This document shows positions 52,800 through 64,000 of a stretch of DNA of 64,000 nt, one piece after another. Where the stretch lies: the NCBI GenBank assembly GCA_963575745.1, contig CAUYUJ010019359.1:184001-248000 (forward strand), written 5' to 3'. The stretch comes from Prorocentrum cordatum. Its lineage: Eukaryota; Sar; Dinophyceae; Prorocentrales; Prorocentraceae. Under the pieces are notes generated by a model, which saw only the letters and a list, made by a program, of their open reading frames with translations, ran no database searches and was not told where the DNA came from. The translations under genes were made by a program, and so were the position numbers. Position 1 is the first letter of the stretch; each line of letters starts with the position of its first letter.

Positions 52800-53215
52800 C
52801 CCCCCCGTGGCAAGGGCGGTCCCTGGCTGCGACATCCCCGCAAAATCCCGCGAAAGGGGCCGAGTGAAATACCCCCCCGCCGCTCCCCTTCGAGTGCTGA
52901 AACCAGCGAATCGCCTGAGACATCCTCCAAATCTGCTCCGAAAGCGAACATGTTGGAAGAGAAAATGGCCAAACCGCATGAGACATCCCCACAAAATCCC
53001 GCGAAAGGGGCCGAGGGAAATACCCTCCCGCCGCTCCCCTTAGGAGTGCTGAAACCAGCGAATCGCCTGAGACATCCTCGCAAACTGCTCCGAAAACGAA
53101 ACATGTTGGAAGAGAAAATGACCAAACCGCCTGAGACATCCCCACACCAATCCGCGAAAGGGGCCACGGGAAATACCCCCCGCCGCTCCCCTTCGGAGTG
53201 CTGAAGCCACAGAAT
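52800..53215. repeat. 153-bp tandem units, block 1
   Basis: CGCCTGAGACATCC appears twice per unit: once before TCCAAATCTGCTCCGAAA and once before CCACAAAATCCCGCGAAAGG. CCGCCGCTCCCCTTAGGAGT and GCTGAAACCAGCGAATCGCC complete the unit. Further blocks are at 54655-55235, 56665-57400, 58808-59410, 61025-61770 and 63090-63830. Confidence 0.85.
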
Positions 53216-53483
53216 CGCCTGACACATCCTCAACATCAGTGTGTGAGTCATCCGGTGAGTGGACCTGACTGAATGTAGTGAATGTACGAGTACAAGTACG
53301 AGTGAGTCTGAGTGATGACTGAGTCTGAGTGATGAGTCTGAGTCACGACTGAGTCCGAGTGATGAATGGGTATGAGTGATGAGTGAGTCTGGGTGATGAG
53401 TGGGTCTAAATGATGAGTGGGTCTGACTGATGAGTGAGTCTGAGAGATGAGTGAGTCTGCTGACGAGTGAGTCTGAGTGGGTC

Positions 53484-53725
53484 TGAGTGAGAGGAGTGGT
53501 GTGTTCTCGTCTGTTTTCTCCTCCGGCGCGGCCCGCCAACAATTACTCGACACGGGGCTCCCCATATGTGCATCTCATTATTTTGGTACGTCTTTCTCTT
53601 GATATCTGTCAATGAGCGCCTGTGTGCGAGGGCGAACCGCTCGCTCGAGACACTCCCACAGTCTGCAAGCATGAATGCGACCAATAGCAAATCTGAGAGC
53701 GACTGATTCTGAGTGTGAGTTAATA
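53484..53725. repeat. Conserved cassette of the macrosatellite, copy 1
   Basis: GGTGTGTTCTCGTCTGTTTT, CCGGCGCGGCCCGCCAACAA, CCCCATATGTGCATCTCATT and TGTCAATGAGCGCCTGTGTG. Other copies are near 55575-55810, 57672-57905, 59760-59995 and 62035-62285. It is much better conserved between copies than the surrounding 10-mer repeats. GGGCGAACCGCTCGCTCGAG could pair with the preceding GAGCG/GCGAG words. Confidence 0.8.
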
Positions 53726-54309
53726 TGTTTGCGATTGAGCCTGGGTTTGACTGGGTATGCGTGTGAGTAAATATGAGCGCGAGTGCGTCTGCGTGCGAGT
53801 GGGTCTGAGTATGGACGTATGAGCCAGTCGAATCGTGGCCTGAGTGTGAGACCAGTCTGTGATTGAGCGGATCGTGGCATGGTGAGTCTGAGCATGAGTG
53901 AGTCTGGGCTTGACTGGGTCTGAGTGTGAGAAAAAAGTGTGTGTGTGTGTGTGCTAATGAATCTGAGTACGAGTGAGCCGAGTGCGAATGGGTATGGATG
54001 AGGCAGTCTGAGTGTGAGTCGGTCTGCGTTTGAGCGGACCGAAGGATGATGAGTCTGAGCAGGAGCGAGTCTGAGAATGAGTGGTTCTGAGCGTGAGTCT
54101 GAGTGTGAGTAAGTTTAAGTATGGATATGAGCGAGTCTAAGTGCGAGTGAGCCTGCGTGTGACTGAGTCTGAGTATGAGTGAGTATGAATGCAGAAGAGT
54201 GAAGGAGAGCGGAGAGCGAAGGAGAGTGAGGCGGAAGCGTTTGAGTAAAACCTAAAGCCTTGGAACATCGAACCTCGATCGTCTGGCCCTGGCTACTCGA
54301 GTTGCCCAC

Positions 54310-54380
54310 GTCCTCCTCCTCCTCCTCGTCCCCCTCCTCCTCCTCCTCCTCCTCATCATCATCATCATCATCATAATCAT

Positions 54381-54457
<77 letters not shown>

Positions 54458-54655
54458 CCTTCCTGCTTCTGCTCCTACCGTGTTCATGCTGTCCTCCTTC
54501 TCCTCCCTCCTCCTCTCTCCTCGTCCTCGTCCTCCTCCTCCTCGTTTCCTCCTTCTCTTCCTCCTCCTCCTCGTCCTCCTCCTCCTCCTCGTCCTCCTCC
54601 TCCTCCTCCTCCTCCTCCTGCTCCTCCTCCTCCTCGTCCTCCTCCTCTTCCTCCT
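54310..54655. repeat. (CTC)n-(CAT)n microsatellite of the macrosatellite
   Basis: CTC repeats, about 100 bp of CAT repeats (54353-54456), then CTC/CGT repeats. The equivalent blocks in other copies are at 56388-56670, 60756-61026 and 62855-63090, with different repeat numbers. Confidence 0.9.
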
Positions 54656-56417
54656 TGGGGGTGCTGAAACCAGCAAATCGCCTGAGACATCCTCCCACAA
54701 TTGCTCCGAAAACGACAGATGCCCAGCATCATAACGGCCAAACCGCCTGGGACATCCCCGCAAACTGGGCGCGAACGTCTCCAAATCTGCTCCGAAAGCG
54801 AAACATGTTGGAAGAGAAAATGGCCAAACCGCCTGAGACATCCCCACACAATCCCGCGACAGGGGCCGAGTGAAATACCCCCCCGCCGCTCCCATTAGAG
54901 TGCTGGAACCAGCGAATCGCCTGAGACATCCTCCAAATCTGCCCCGAAAGCGAAACATGTTGGAGGAGAAAAAGGCAAAACCGCTTGAGACATCCCCACA
55001 AAATCCAGCGAAAGGGGCCGAGGGAAATACCCACCCGCCGCTCCCCTTAGGAGTGCTGAAACCAGCGAATCGCCTGAGACATCCTCGCAAACTGCTCCGA
55101 CAGCGAAACATGCTGGAAGAGAAAATGGCCAAACCGCCTGAGACATCCCCACAAAAATCCGCGAAACGGGCCGAGGGAAGTACCCCCCCGCCGCTCCCCT
55201 TAGGAGTGCTAAAACCACAGAATCGCCTGACACATCCTCAACATCAGTGTGTGTGGGTGTGTGTGTGTGAGTCATCCGATGAGTGGACCTGAGTGAGTGT
55301 AGTGAATGTATGAGTACAAGTACGAGTGAGTCTGAGTGATGAGTGAGTTTGAGTGATGAGTGAGTCTGAGTGATGAGTGAGTCTAAGTGATGAGTGAATC
55401 TGGGTGATGAACGATGAGTCTCAATCGCGACTGAGTCCGAGTGATGAGTGGGTCTGAGTGATGAGTGAGTCTGAGTGGTGAGTGGGTCTGGGTGATGAGT
55501 GAGCCTGAGTGACTGACTGAGTCTGAAAGATGAGGGAGTCTGAGTGATGACTGAGTCTGAGTGGGTCTGAGTGAGAGGAGTGGCGTGTTCTCGTCTGTGT
55601 TCTCCTCCGGCGCGGCCCGCCAATAATTACTCGACGCGGGGCTCCCCATATGTGCATCTCATTATCTTGGTACGTATTTCTCGTGATATCTGTCAATGAG
55701 CGCCTGTGTGCGAGGGCGAACCGCTCGCTCGAGACATTCCTACAGTCTGCAAGCATGAATGCGACCAATAGCAAATCTGAGAGCGACTGATTCTGAGTGT
55801 GAGTTAACCTGGGTGCGATTGAACCTGGGTTTGACTGGGTATGCGTGTGAGTGAATTTGAGCGCGAGTGCGTCTGTGTGCGACTGGGTCTGAATATGGAC
55901 GAATCTGAGTGCGAGCCAGTCTGTGATTGAGCGGATCGTGGCATGGTGAGTCTGAGCATGAGTGAGTCTGGGCTTGAGTGGGTCTGAGTGTGAGAAAAAA
56001 GTGTGTGTTTGTGTGTGTGTGTGTTAATGGACCTGAATGCGAAAGAGCCAAGTGTGATTGGGTATGGATGCGAGGCAGTCTGAGTGTGAGTCGGTATGCG
56101 TTTGAGCGGACCGACAGATGATGAGTCTGAGCAGGAGCGAGTCTGAGCATGAGTGGTTATGAGCGTGGGTCTGAGTGTGAGTAAGTTTAAGTATGGATAT
56201 GAACGAGTCTAAGTGCGAGTGAGCATGCGGGTGACTGGGTCTGGGTATGAGTGGGTACGAATGCAAAATAGTGAAGGAGAGCGGAAAGCGAAGGAGAGTG
56301 AGGCGGAAGCGTTTGAGTAAAACCTTAAAAGCTTTGGAACATCGAACCTCGATCGTCTGGCCCTGGCTACTCGAGTTGCCCACGTCCTCCTCCTCCTCCT
56401 CCTCCTCCTCCTCCTCC

Positions 56418-56451
<34 letters not shown>

Positions 56452-59400
56452 CCCCTTCCTGCTTCTGCTCCTACCGTGTTCATGCTGTCCGTCCTTCTAT
56501 CTCATCGGCCGCTTCCTCTCCTCCTGCTTCCTCCTCTCTCTGTCGTCCTCCTCTCCCTCCTCTCCACCTCCTCCTCCCTTCCCTCAATCATGTTCTCCTC
56601 CTCATCTCATACCTATCGTCCTCCTCCTCCTCCTCCTCCTCCTCCTCCTCCTCCTCCTCCTCCTCCTTGGGGGTGCTGAAACCAGCAAATCGCCCGAGAC
56701 ATCCTCCCAAAACTGTTCCGAAAACGACAGATGCCCAGCATCACAACTGCCAAACCGCCTGAGACATCCCCGCACCCTGGGCGCGAACGTCCTCCAAATC
56801 TGCTCCGAATGCGAAACATGTTGGAAGAGAAAATGGCCAAACCGCCTGAGAAATCCACACAACATCCCGCGAAAGGGGCCGAATGAAATACCCCCTCCGC
56901 CGCTCCCCATTAGAGTGCTGAAACCAGCGAATCGCCTGAGACATCCCCCAAATCTGTTCCGAAAGCGAAACATGTTGGAATAGACAATGACCAAACCGCC
57001 TGAGACATCCCCACAAAATCCAGCGAAAGGGGCCGAGGGAAGTGACCCCCCGCCGCTCCCCTTAGGAGTGCTGAAACCAGCGAGTCGCCTGAGACATCCT
57101 CCAATTCCGCTCCGAAATCGAAACATGCTGGAGGAGAAAAAAAACCAAACCGGCTGAGACATCCCCACAACATCCCGCGAAAGGGGCCGAGTGATATACC
57201 CCCCCGCCGCTCCCTTTAGAGTGCTGAAACGAGCGAATCGCCTGAGACATCCTCCAAATCTGCTCCGAAAACGAAGCGTGTTGGAAGAGAAAATGGCCAA
57301 ACCGCCTGAGACATCCCCACAACATCCTGCGAAAGGGGCCGAGGGAAATACCCCCCCGCCGCTCCCCTTAGGAGTGTTGAAGCCACAGAATCGCCTGACA
57401 CATCCTCAACATCAGTGTGTGTGAGTCGTCCGATGAGTGGACCTGACTGAGTGTTGTGACTGTACGAGTACAAGTACGAGTGAGTCTGAGTGATGACTGA
57501 GTCTGAGTGATGAGTCTGAGTCACGACTGAGTCCGAGTGATGAATGGGTATGAGTGATGAGTGAGTCTGGGTGATGAGTGGGTCTAAATGATGAGTGGGT
57601 CTGACTGATGAGTGAGTCTGAGAGATGAGTGAGTCTGCTGACGAGTGAGTCTGAGTGGGTCTGAGTGAGAGGAGTGGTGTGTTCTCGTCTGTTTTCTCCT
57701 CCGGCGCGGCCCGCCAACAATTACTCGACACGGGGCTCCCCATATGTGCATCTCATTATTTTGGTACGTCTTTCTCTTGATATCTGTCAATGAGCGCCTG
57801 TGTGCGAGGGCGAACCGCTCGCTCGAGACACTCCCACAGTCTGCAAGCATGAATGCGACCAATAGCAAATCTGAGAGCGACTGATTCTGAGTGTGAGTTA
57901 ATATGTTTGCGATTGAGCCTGGGTTTGACTGGGTATGCGTGTGAGTAAATATGAGCGCGAGTGCGTCTGCGTGCGAGTGGGTCTGAGTATGGACGAATCC
58001 GAGTGTGAGCCAGTCTGTGATTGAGCGGATCGTGGCATGGTGAGTCTGAGCATGAGTGAGTCTGGGCTTGACTGGGTCTGAGTGTGAGAAAAAAGTGTGT
58101 GTGTGTGTGTGCTAATGAATCTGAGTACGAGTGAGCCGAGTGCGAATGGGTATGGATGAGGCAGTCTGAGTGTGAGTCGGTCTGCGTTTGAGCGGACCGA
58201 AGGATGATGAGTCTGAGCAGGAGCGAGTCTGAGAATGAGTGGTTCTGAGCGTGAGTCTGAGTGTGAGTAAGTTTAAGTATGGATATGAGCGAGTCTAAGT
58301 GCGGGTGAGCCTGCGTGTGACTGGGTCTGAGTATGAGTGAGTATGAGTGCAGAAGAGTGAAGGAGAGCGGAGAGCGAAGGAGAGTGAGGCGGAAGCGTTT
58401 GAGTAAAACCTAAAGCCTTGGAACATCGAACCTCGATCGTTGGCCCGGCTACTCGAATTGCCCACTCCTCTCTCCTTTACCCTCCTCATCCTCCTTCCCT
58501 CCTCCTCCGCTCATCATCATCAGCAATCTAGAATCATTCAGAATCATCATCATCATTCATCTTTCATCATCATCACATCTTCATATCCCCTTCCTGCTTA
58601 TGCTCCTACAGTGGTCATGGCTGTCCTCGGTTTCTCCCCCTCCTCCTCCTACTTTTCGTCCTCTCCATCCTCCTAGAGTCGTTTCCTCCTTCTCTCCCTA
58701 GTCCTCCTCCTCCTCACTCATCGTCCCCCTCCTCCCTTCCTCCTCCCTCCTCCTCCTCCTCTCTCCTGTTCTGTTCCTTCCTCCCCTCCCACCACCTCCT
58801 CCTCCTCCTCTGGGGGGTGCTGAAACCAGCAAATCGCCTGAGACATTCTCCCAAAACTGTTCCGAAAACAACGGATGCCCAGCATGATAACGGCCAAACC
58901 GCCTGACACATCCCCGCAAACTGGGCGCGAACGTCCTCCAAATCTGCTCCGAAAACAACATATTGGAAAAGAAAATGGCCAAACCGCCTGAGACATCCCC
59001 ACACAATCCCGCGACAGGGGCCGAGTGAAATACCCCCCCGCCGCTCCCCTTAGAGTTGCTGGAACCTGAGGCTCGCCTGAGTACAATCCTCCAAATCTGC
59101 CCGAAAACAAAGAATGCTGGGGAGGAGAGGAAAAAAAGGCAAAAACCGCTTGGACAATCACAAAATCCATACAGCGAAACGGGGGGACGAGGAGAAGGAA
59201 CATACCCCACCAGCCGCTCACTTAGGAGTGTGAAACCAGCGAATCAGCGCGGTGACATCCTCGCAAAACTGCTCCGACAGCGAAACATGTTTGAAGGAAG
59301 AGAAAATGGCCAAACCGCCTGAGTACTCCCACAAAAATCGACGAAAGGGCCGATGGAGTACCCCTACGCCGCTCCCTTAGGAGTGCTAAAACCACAGACT

Positions 59401-60564
59401 CGCCTGACACATCCGTCAAACATCAGTGTGATGTGGTGTGTGTGTGTGAGTCATCGTATGCGTGGACTGATGTGAGTGTAGTGAATGTATGGGTACAAGG
59501 ACGAGAGGTGAGTCTGAGTGATGAGTGAGTTTGAGTGATGAGTGAGTCTGAGTGATGAGTGAGTCTAAGTGATGAGTGAATCTGGGTGATGAACGATGAG
59601 TCTCAATCGCGACTGAGTCCGAGTGATGAGTGGGTCTGAGTGATGAGTGAGTCTGAGTGGTGAGTGGGTCTGGGTGATGAGTGAGTCTGAGTGACTGACT
59701 GAGTCTGAAAGATGAGGGAGTCTGAGTGATGACTGAGTCTGAGTGGGTCTGAGTGAGAGGAGTGGCGTGTTCTCGTCTGTGTTCTCCTCTGGCGCGGCCC
59801 GCCAATAATTACTCGACGCGGGGCTCCCCATATGTGCATCTCATTATCTTGGTACGTATTTCTCGTGATATCTGTCAATGAGCGCCTGTGTGCGAGGGCG
59901 AACCGCTCGCTCGAGACATTCCTACAGTCTGCAAGCATGAATGCGACCAATAGCAAATCTGAGAGCGACTGATTCTGAGTGTGAGTTAACCTGGGTGCGA
60001 TTGAACCTGGGTTTGACTGGGTATGCGTGTGAGTGAATTTGAGCGCGAGTGCGTCTGTGTGCGACTGGGTCTGAATATGGACGAATCTGAGTGCGAGCCA
60101 GTCTGTGATTGAGCGGATCGTGGCATGGTGAGTCTGAGCATGAGTGAGTCTGGGCTTGAGTGGGTCTGAGTGTGAGAAAAAAGTGTGTGTTTGTGTGTGT
60201 GTTAATGGACCTGAATGCGAAAGAGCCAAGTGTGATTGGGTATGGATGCGAGGCAGTCTGAGTGTGAGTCGGTATGCGTTTGAGCGGACCGACAGATGAT
60301 GAGTCTGAGCAGGAGCGAGTCTGAGCATGAGTGGTTATGAGCGTGGGTCTGAGTGTGAGTAAGTTTAAGTATGGATATGAACGAGTCTAAGTGCGAGTGA
60401 GCATGCGGGTGACTGGGTCTGGGTATGAGTGGGTACGAATGCAAAAGAGTGAAGGAGAGCGGAAAGCGAAGGAGAGTGAGGCGGAAGCGTTTGAGTAAAA
60501 CCTTAAAAGCTTTGGAACATCGAACCTCGATCGTCTGGCCCTGGCTACTCGAGTTGCCCACGTA

Positions 60565-60756
60565 TGAACGAGTCTAAGTGCGAGTGAGCATGCGGGTGAC
60601 TGGGTCTGGGTATGAGTGGGTACGAATGCAAAAGAGTGAAGGAGAGCGGAAAGCGAAGGAGAGTGAGGCGGAAGCGTTTGAGTAAAACCTTAAAAGCTTT
60701 GGAACATCGAACCTCGATCGTCTGGCCCTGGCTACTCGAGTTGCCCACGTCCTCCT
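60565..60756. repeat. Local 190-bp duplication in one macrosatellite copy
   Basis: The segment from TATGAACGAGTCTAAGTGCG to CTCGAGTTGCCCACGT repeats 60375-60563 almost exactly. It accounts for the longer spacing of the next markers. Confidence 0.85.
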
Positions 60757-63700
60757 CCTCCTCCTCCTCCTCCTCCTCCTCATCATCATCATCATCCTCC
60801 CCTTCCTGCTTCTGCTCGTACCGTGGTCATGCTGTCCTCCGTCTCCCCCTCCTCCTCCTCCTCGTCCTCTTCCTCCTCCTCCTCGCTTCCTCCTTCTCTT
60901 CGTCCTCCTCCTCCTCCTCCTCCTCCTCCTCCTCCTCCTCCTCATGTTCCTCCTCCTCCTCGTCCTCCTCCTCCTCCTCCTCCTCCTCCTCCTCCTCCTC
61001 CTCCTCCTCCTCCTCCTCCTCCTCCTTGGGGGTGCTGAAACCAGCAAATCGCCCGAGACATCCTCCCAAAACTGTTCCGAAAACGACAGATGCCCAGCAT
61101 CACAACTGCCAAACCGCCTGAGACATCCCCGCACCCTGGGCGCGAACGTCCTCCAAATCTGCTCCGAATGCGAAACATGTTGGAAGAGAAAATGGCCAAA
61201 CCGCCTGAGAAATCCACACAACATCCCGCGAAAGGGGCCGAATGAAATACCCCCTCCGCCGCTCCCCATTAGAGTGCTGAAACCAGCGAATCGCCTGAGA
61301 CATCCCCCAAATCTGTTCCGAAAGCGAAACATGTTGGAATAGACAATGACCAAACCGCCTGAGACATCCCCACAAAATCCAGCGAAAGGGGCCGAGGGAA
61401 GTGACCCCCCGCCGCTCCCCTTAGGAGTGCTGAAACCAGCGAGTCGCCTGAGACATCCTCCAATTCCGCTCCGAAATCGAAACATGCTGGAGGAGAAAAA
61501 AAACCAAACCGGCTGAGACATCCCCACAACATCCCGCGAAAGGGGCCGAGTGATATACCCCCCCGCCGCTCCCTTTAGAGTGCTGAAACGAGCGAATCGC
61601 CTGAGACATCCTCCAAATCTGCTCCGAAAACGAAGCGTGTTGGAAGAGAAAATGGCCAAACCGCCTGAGACATCCCCACAACATCCTGCGAAAGGGGCCG
61701 AGGGAAATACCCCCCCGCCGCTCCCCTTAGGAGTGTTGAAGCCACAGAATCGCCTGACACATCCTCAACATCAGTGTGTGTGAGTCGTCCGATGAGTGGA
61801 CCTGACTGAGTGTTGTGAATGTACGAGTACAAGTACGAGTGAGTCTGAGTGATGAGTGAGTCTGAGTGATGAGTGAGACTGAGTAATGAGTGAGTCTGAG
61901 TGATGGGTGATGAGTCTGAATCATGACTGAGTCCGAGTGATGAGTGGGTCTGAGTGATGAGTGAGTCTGAGTGATGAGTGGGTCTGAATGATGAGTGAGT
62001 CTGAGTGACTGATGAGTGGGTCTGAGTGAGAGGTGTGGTGTGTTCTCGTCTGTGTTCTCCTCCGGCGCGGTCCGCCGATAACAAGCCCATACTTAGGTTA
62101 CGGGCAATTACTCGACGCGGGGCCCCCCATATGTGCATATCATTATCTTGTTACGTTTTTCTCATGATATCTGTCAATGAGCGCCTGTGTGCGAGGGCGA
62201 ACCGCTCGCTCGAGACATTCCTACAGTCTGCAAGCATGAGTTCGACCAATAGCAAATCTGAGAGCGACTGATTCTGAGTGTGAGTTAATCTGGGTGCGAT
62301 TGAGCCTGGGTTTGAGTGGGTATGCGTGTGAGTAAATATGAGCGCGAGTGCGTCTGTGTGCGAGTGGGTCAGAGTATGGACGAATCCGAGTGTGAGCCAG
62401 TCTGTGATTGAGCGGATCGTGGCATGATGAGTCTGAGCATGAGTGAGTCTGGGCTTGAGTGGGTCTGAGTGTGAGAAAAGCGTGTGTGTGTGCGTTAATG
62501 CATAGGAGTGCGAGTGAGCCGAGTGTGATTGGGTATGGATGTGAGGCAGTCTGAGTGTGAGTCGGTCTGCGTTTGAGCGGACCGAAGGATGATGAGTCTG
62601 AGCAGGAGCGAGTCTGAGTATGAGTGGTGCTGAGCGTGAGTCTGAGTGTGAGTAAGTTTAAGTATGGATATGAGCGAGTCTAAGTGCGAGTGAGCATGCT
62701 GGTGACTGGGTCTGGGTATGAGTGAGTACAAATGCAAAAGAATGAAGGAGAGCGGAAAGCGAAGGAGAGTGAGGCGGAAGCGTTTGAGTAAAACCTGAAG
62801 CTTTGGAACATCGAACCTCGATCGTCTGGCCCTGGCTACTCGAGTTGCCTACGTCCTCCTCCTCCTCCTCCTCCTCATCATCATCACCAACATCATCATC
62901 CTCCCCTTCCTGCTTCTGCTCCTACCGTGTTCATGCTGCCCTCCTTCTCCTCCTCCTCCTCCTCCTCCTCCTCCTCGTCGTCTTCCTCCTCCTCCTCGCT
63001 TCCTCCTTCTCTTCCTCCTCCTCCTCCTCCTCCTCCTCCTCTTCCTCCTCCTCCACCTCCTCCTCCTCCTCCTGCTCCTCCTCCTCCTTGGGAGTGCTGA
63101 AACCAGCAAATCGCCTGAGACATCCTCCCAAAACAGCTCCGAAAACGACAGATGCCCAGCATCAGAACGGCCAAACCGCCTGAGACATCCCCGCAAACTG
63201 GGCGCGAACATCCTCCAATTCCGCTCCGAAATCGAAACATGCTGGAGGAGAAAAAAAGCCAAACCGGCTGAGACATCCCCACAACATCCCGCGAAAGGGG
63301 CCGAGTGAAATACTCCCCCGCCGCTCCCTTTAGAGTGCTGAAACGAGCGAATCGCCTGAGACATCCTCCAAATCTGCTCCGAAAACGAAGCGTGTTGGAA
63401 GAGAAAATGGCCAAGCCGCCTGAGACATCTCCACAACATCCCGCAAAAGGGGCCGAGTGAAATACCCCCCCGCCGCTCCCTTTAGAGTGCTGAAACGAGC
63501 GAATCGCCTGAGACATCTTCCAAATCTGCTCCGAAAGCGAAACATGTTGGAAAAGAAAAAGGCACAACCGCTTGAGACACCCCCCACAAAAATCCGCGAA
63601 AGGGGCCGAGGGAAATACCCACCCGCCGCTCCCCTTAAGTGCTGAAACCAGCGAATCGCCTGAGACATCTTCGCCAACTGCTCCGAAAGCGAAACATGTT

Positions 63701-63966
63701 GAAAGAGAAAATGACCAAACAACCTGAGACATCCCCACAAAAATCCGCGAATGGGGCCGAGGGGAACACCCCCCCCACCGCTCCCCTTACGAGTGCTGAA
63801 GCCACAGAATCGCCTGACACATCCTCAACATCAGTGTGTGTGTGTGTGTGAGTCATCCGATGAGTGGACCTGAGTGAGTGTAGTGAATGTATGAATACAA
63901 ATACGAGTGAGTCTGAGTGATGAGTGAGTCTGAGTGATGAGTGAGTCTGAGTGGTGAGTGATGAGT

Positions 63967-63984
63967 TTTTTTTCCTACAGGGCA
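63967..63984 (+). promoter_or_regulatory. Possible 3' splice site at the window edge
   Basis: The 10-mer repeats stop at GATGAG and are followed by TTTTTTTTCCTACAG|GGCAATGTGTC, a pyrimidine tract with CAG|GG. This is the form of a spliceosomal (or trans-splice) acceptor. The following 16 bases are nonrepetitive and open, but too short to identify. Confidence 0.35.
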
Positions 63985-64000
63985 ATGTGTCAAAGACCTT

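Larger units (their letters stand above)
52790..64000. repeat. Macrosatellite, higher-order period about 2.08 kb
   Basis: A repeating order of four blocks: tandem ~153-bp units; GAGTCTGAGTGATGAGTGAG-type 10-mer repeats; a ~240-bp nonrepetitive cassette; then more GAGTCTGAGTGTGAG sequence and a (CTC/CAT)n microsatellite. The marker CCTCGATCGT lies at 54274, 56347, 58431, 60523 and 62816. The marker TGAGCGCCTGTGTGCGAGGG lies near 53609, 55695, 57789, 59878 and 62176. Intervals are 2.07-2.10 kb except the last, which is ~200 bp longer. Minus-strand frames over the 153-bp units (WGCLRRFGHFLFQHVSLSEQ and the like) stay open because 153 is divisible by three. They share no domain with known proteins. 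Confidence 0.9.

Noticed and set aside
52790-64000. A family of repeat proteins encoded on the minus strand of the macrosatellite
   Set aside because: The frames stay open because the unit is 153 bp. They lack any domain, and the same region is also open in other phases. Kept as a satellite.
52800-64000. CRISPR-like array
   Set aside because: Repeats are long, spacers are themselves repeated, and there are no cas genes in a eukaryotic context.

Overview
This window looks like a stretch of dinoflagellate nuclear genome. It is GC-rich, gene-poor and packed with microsatellites. It holds decayed Ty1/copia-type and LINE-type retroelements, a single probable host gene with introns, and, directly upstream of a LINE, a 16-nt exact match to the 3' end of the conserved dinoflagellate spliced leader. 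Genus and species cannot be fixed from the sequence alone.

Layout. 1-1800: dispersed repeats, a TCC/GGA microsatellite and a roughly 76-bp tandem array. 1815-9172: a dead Ty1/copia-like LTR retrotransposon on the minus strand. It has short TG...CA LTRs, a plausible primer-binding site and a 5-bp target duplication, and it interrupts the 76-bp array, which resumes at 9173. Its gag/protease, integrase, RT and RNase H are frameshifted and carry mutated catalytic residues. An extra, better preserved ORF lies between RNase H and the 3' LTR. Two TIR elements are nested in it. 9.6-13.5 kb: foldback repeats and a 5'-truncated LINE tail (RNase H plus Cys motifs, minus strand). 13.8-16.4 kb: a Na+/H+ exchanger gene on the minus strand, apparently with three exons, the only convincing host gene. 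16.5-27.7 kb: dispersed repeats, TIR elements, long microsatellites and a 178-bp tandem array.

27.7-34 kb: a nearly complete LINE on the minus strand. ORF1 has a coiled coil; ORF2 has an AP endonuclease, RT, a CCHC-like motif and a repeat-bearing tail with one frameshift. It carries the spliced-leader relict at its 5' end. 34.9-38.9 kb: a second, different LINE on the plus strand, head-to-head with the first, with RT, a zinc motif and RNase H, broken by an indel and in-frame stops. Both elements sit inside (TCC)n tracts in the same relative orientation. 39-51 kb: microsatellites, TIR and foldback repeats, a ~360-bp tandem array, a 1.1-kb AGT array and cryptic CCAAGAGGCC-type repeats, with no supported gene. 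51.3-52.8 kb: a broken remnant of an SF1 (PIF1/RecD-like) helicase C-terminus. 52.8 kb to the end: a macrosatellite with a ~2.08-kb higher-order period, about five copies. It ends at what looks like a 3' splice site only 16 bp from the window edge.

The window is therefore mostly a record of nested retroelement and TIR-element insertion into simple-sequence DNA around one transporter gene. Coordinates of repeat edges were read by eye and may be off by a few bases. No rRNA, tRNA or CRISPR array was recognised.
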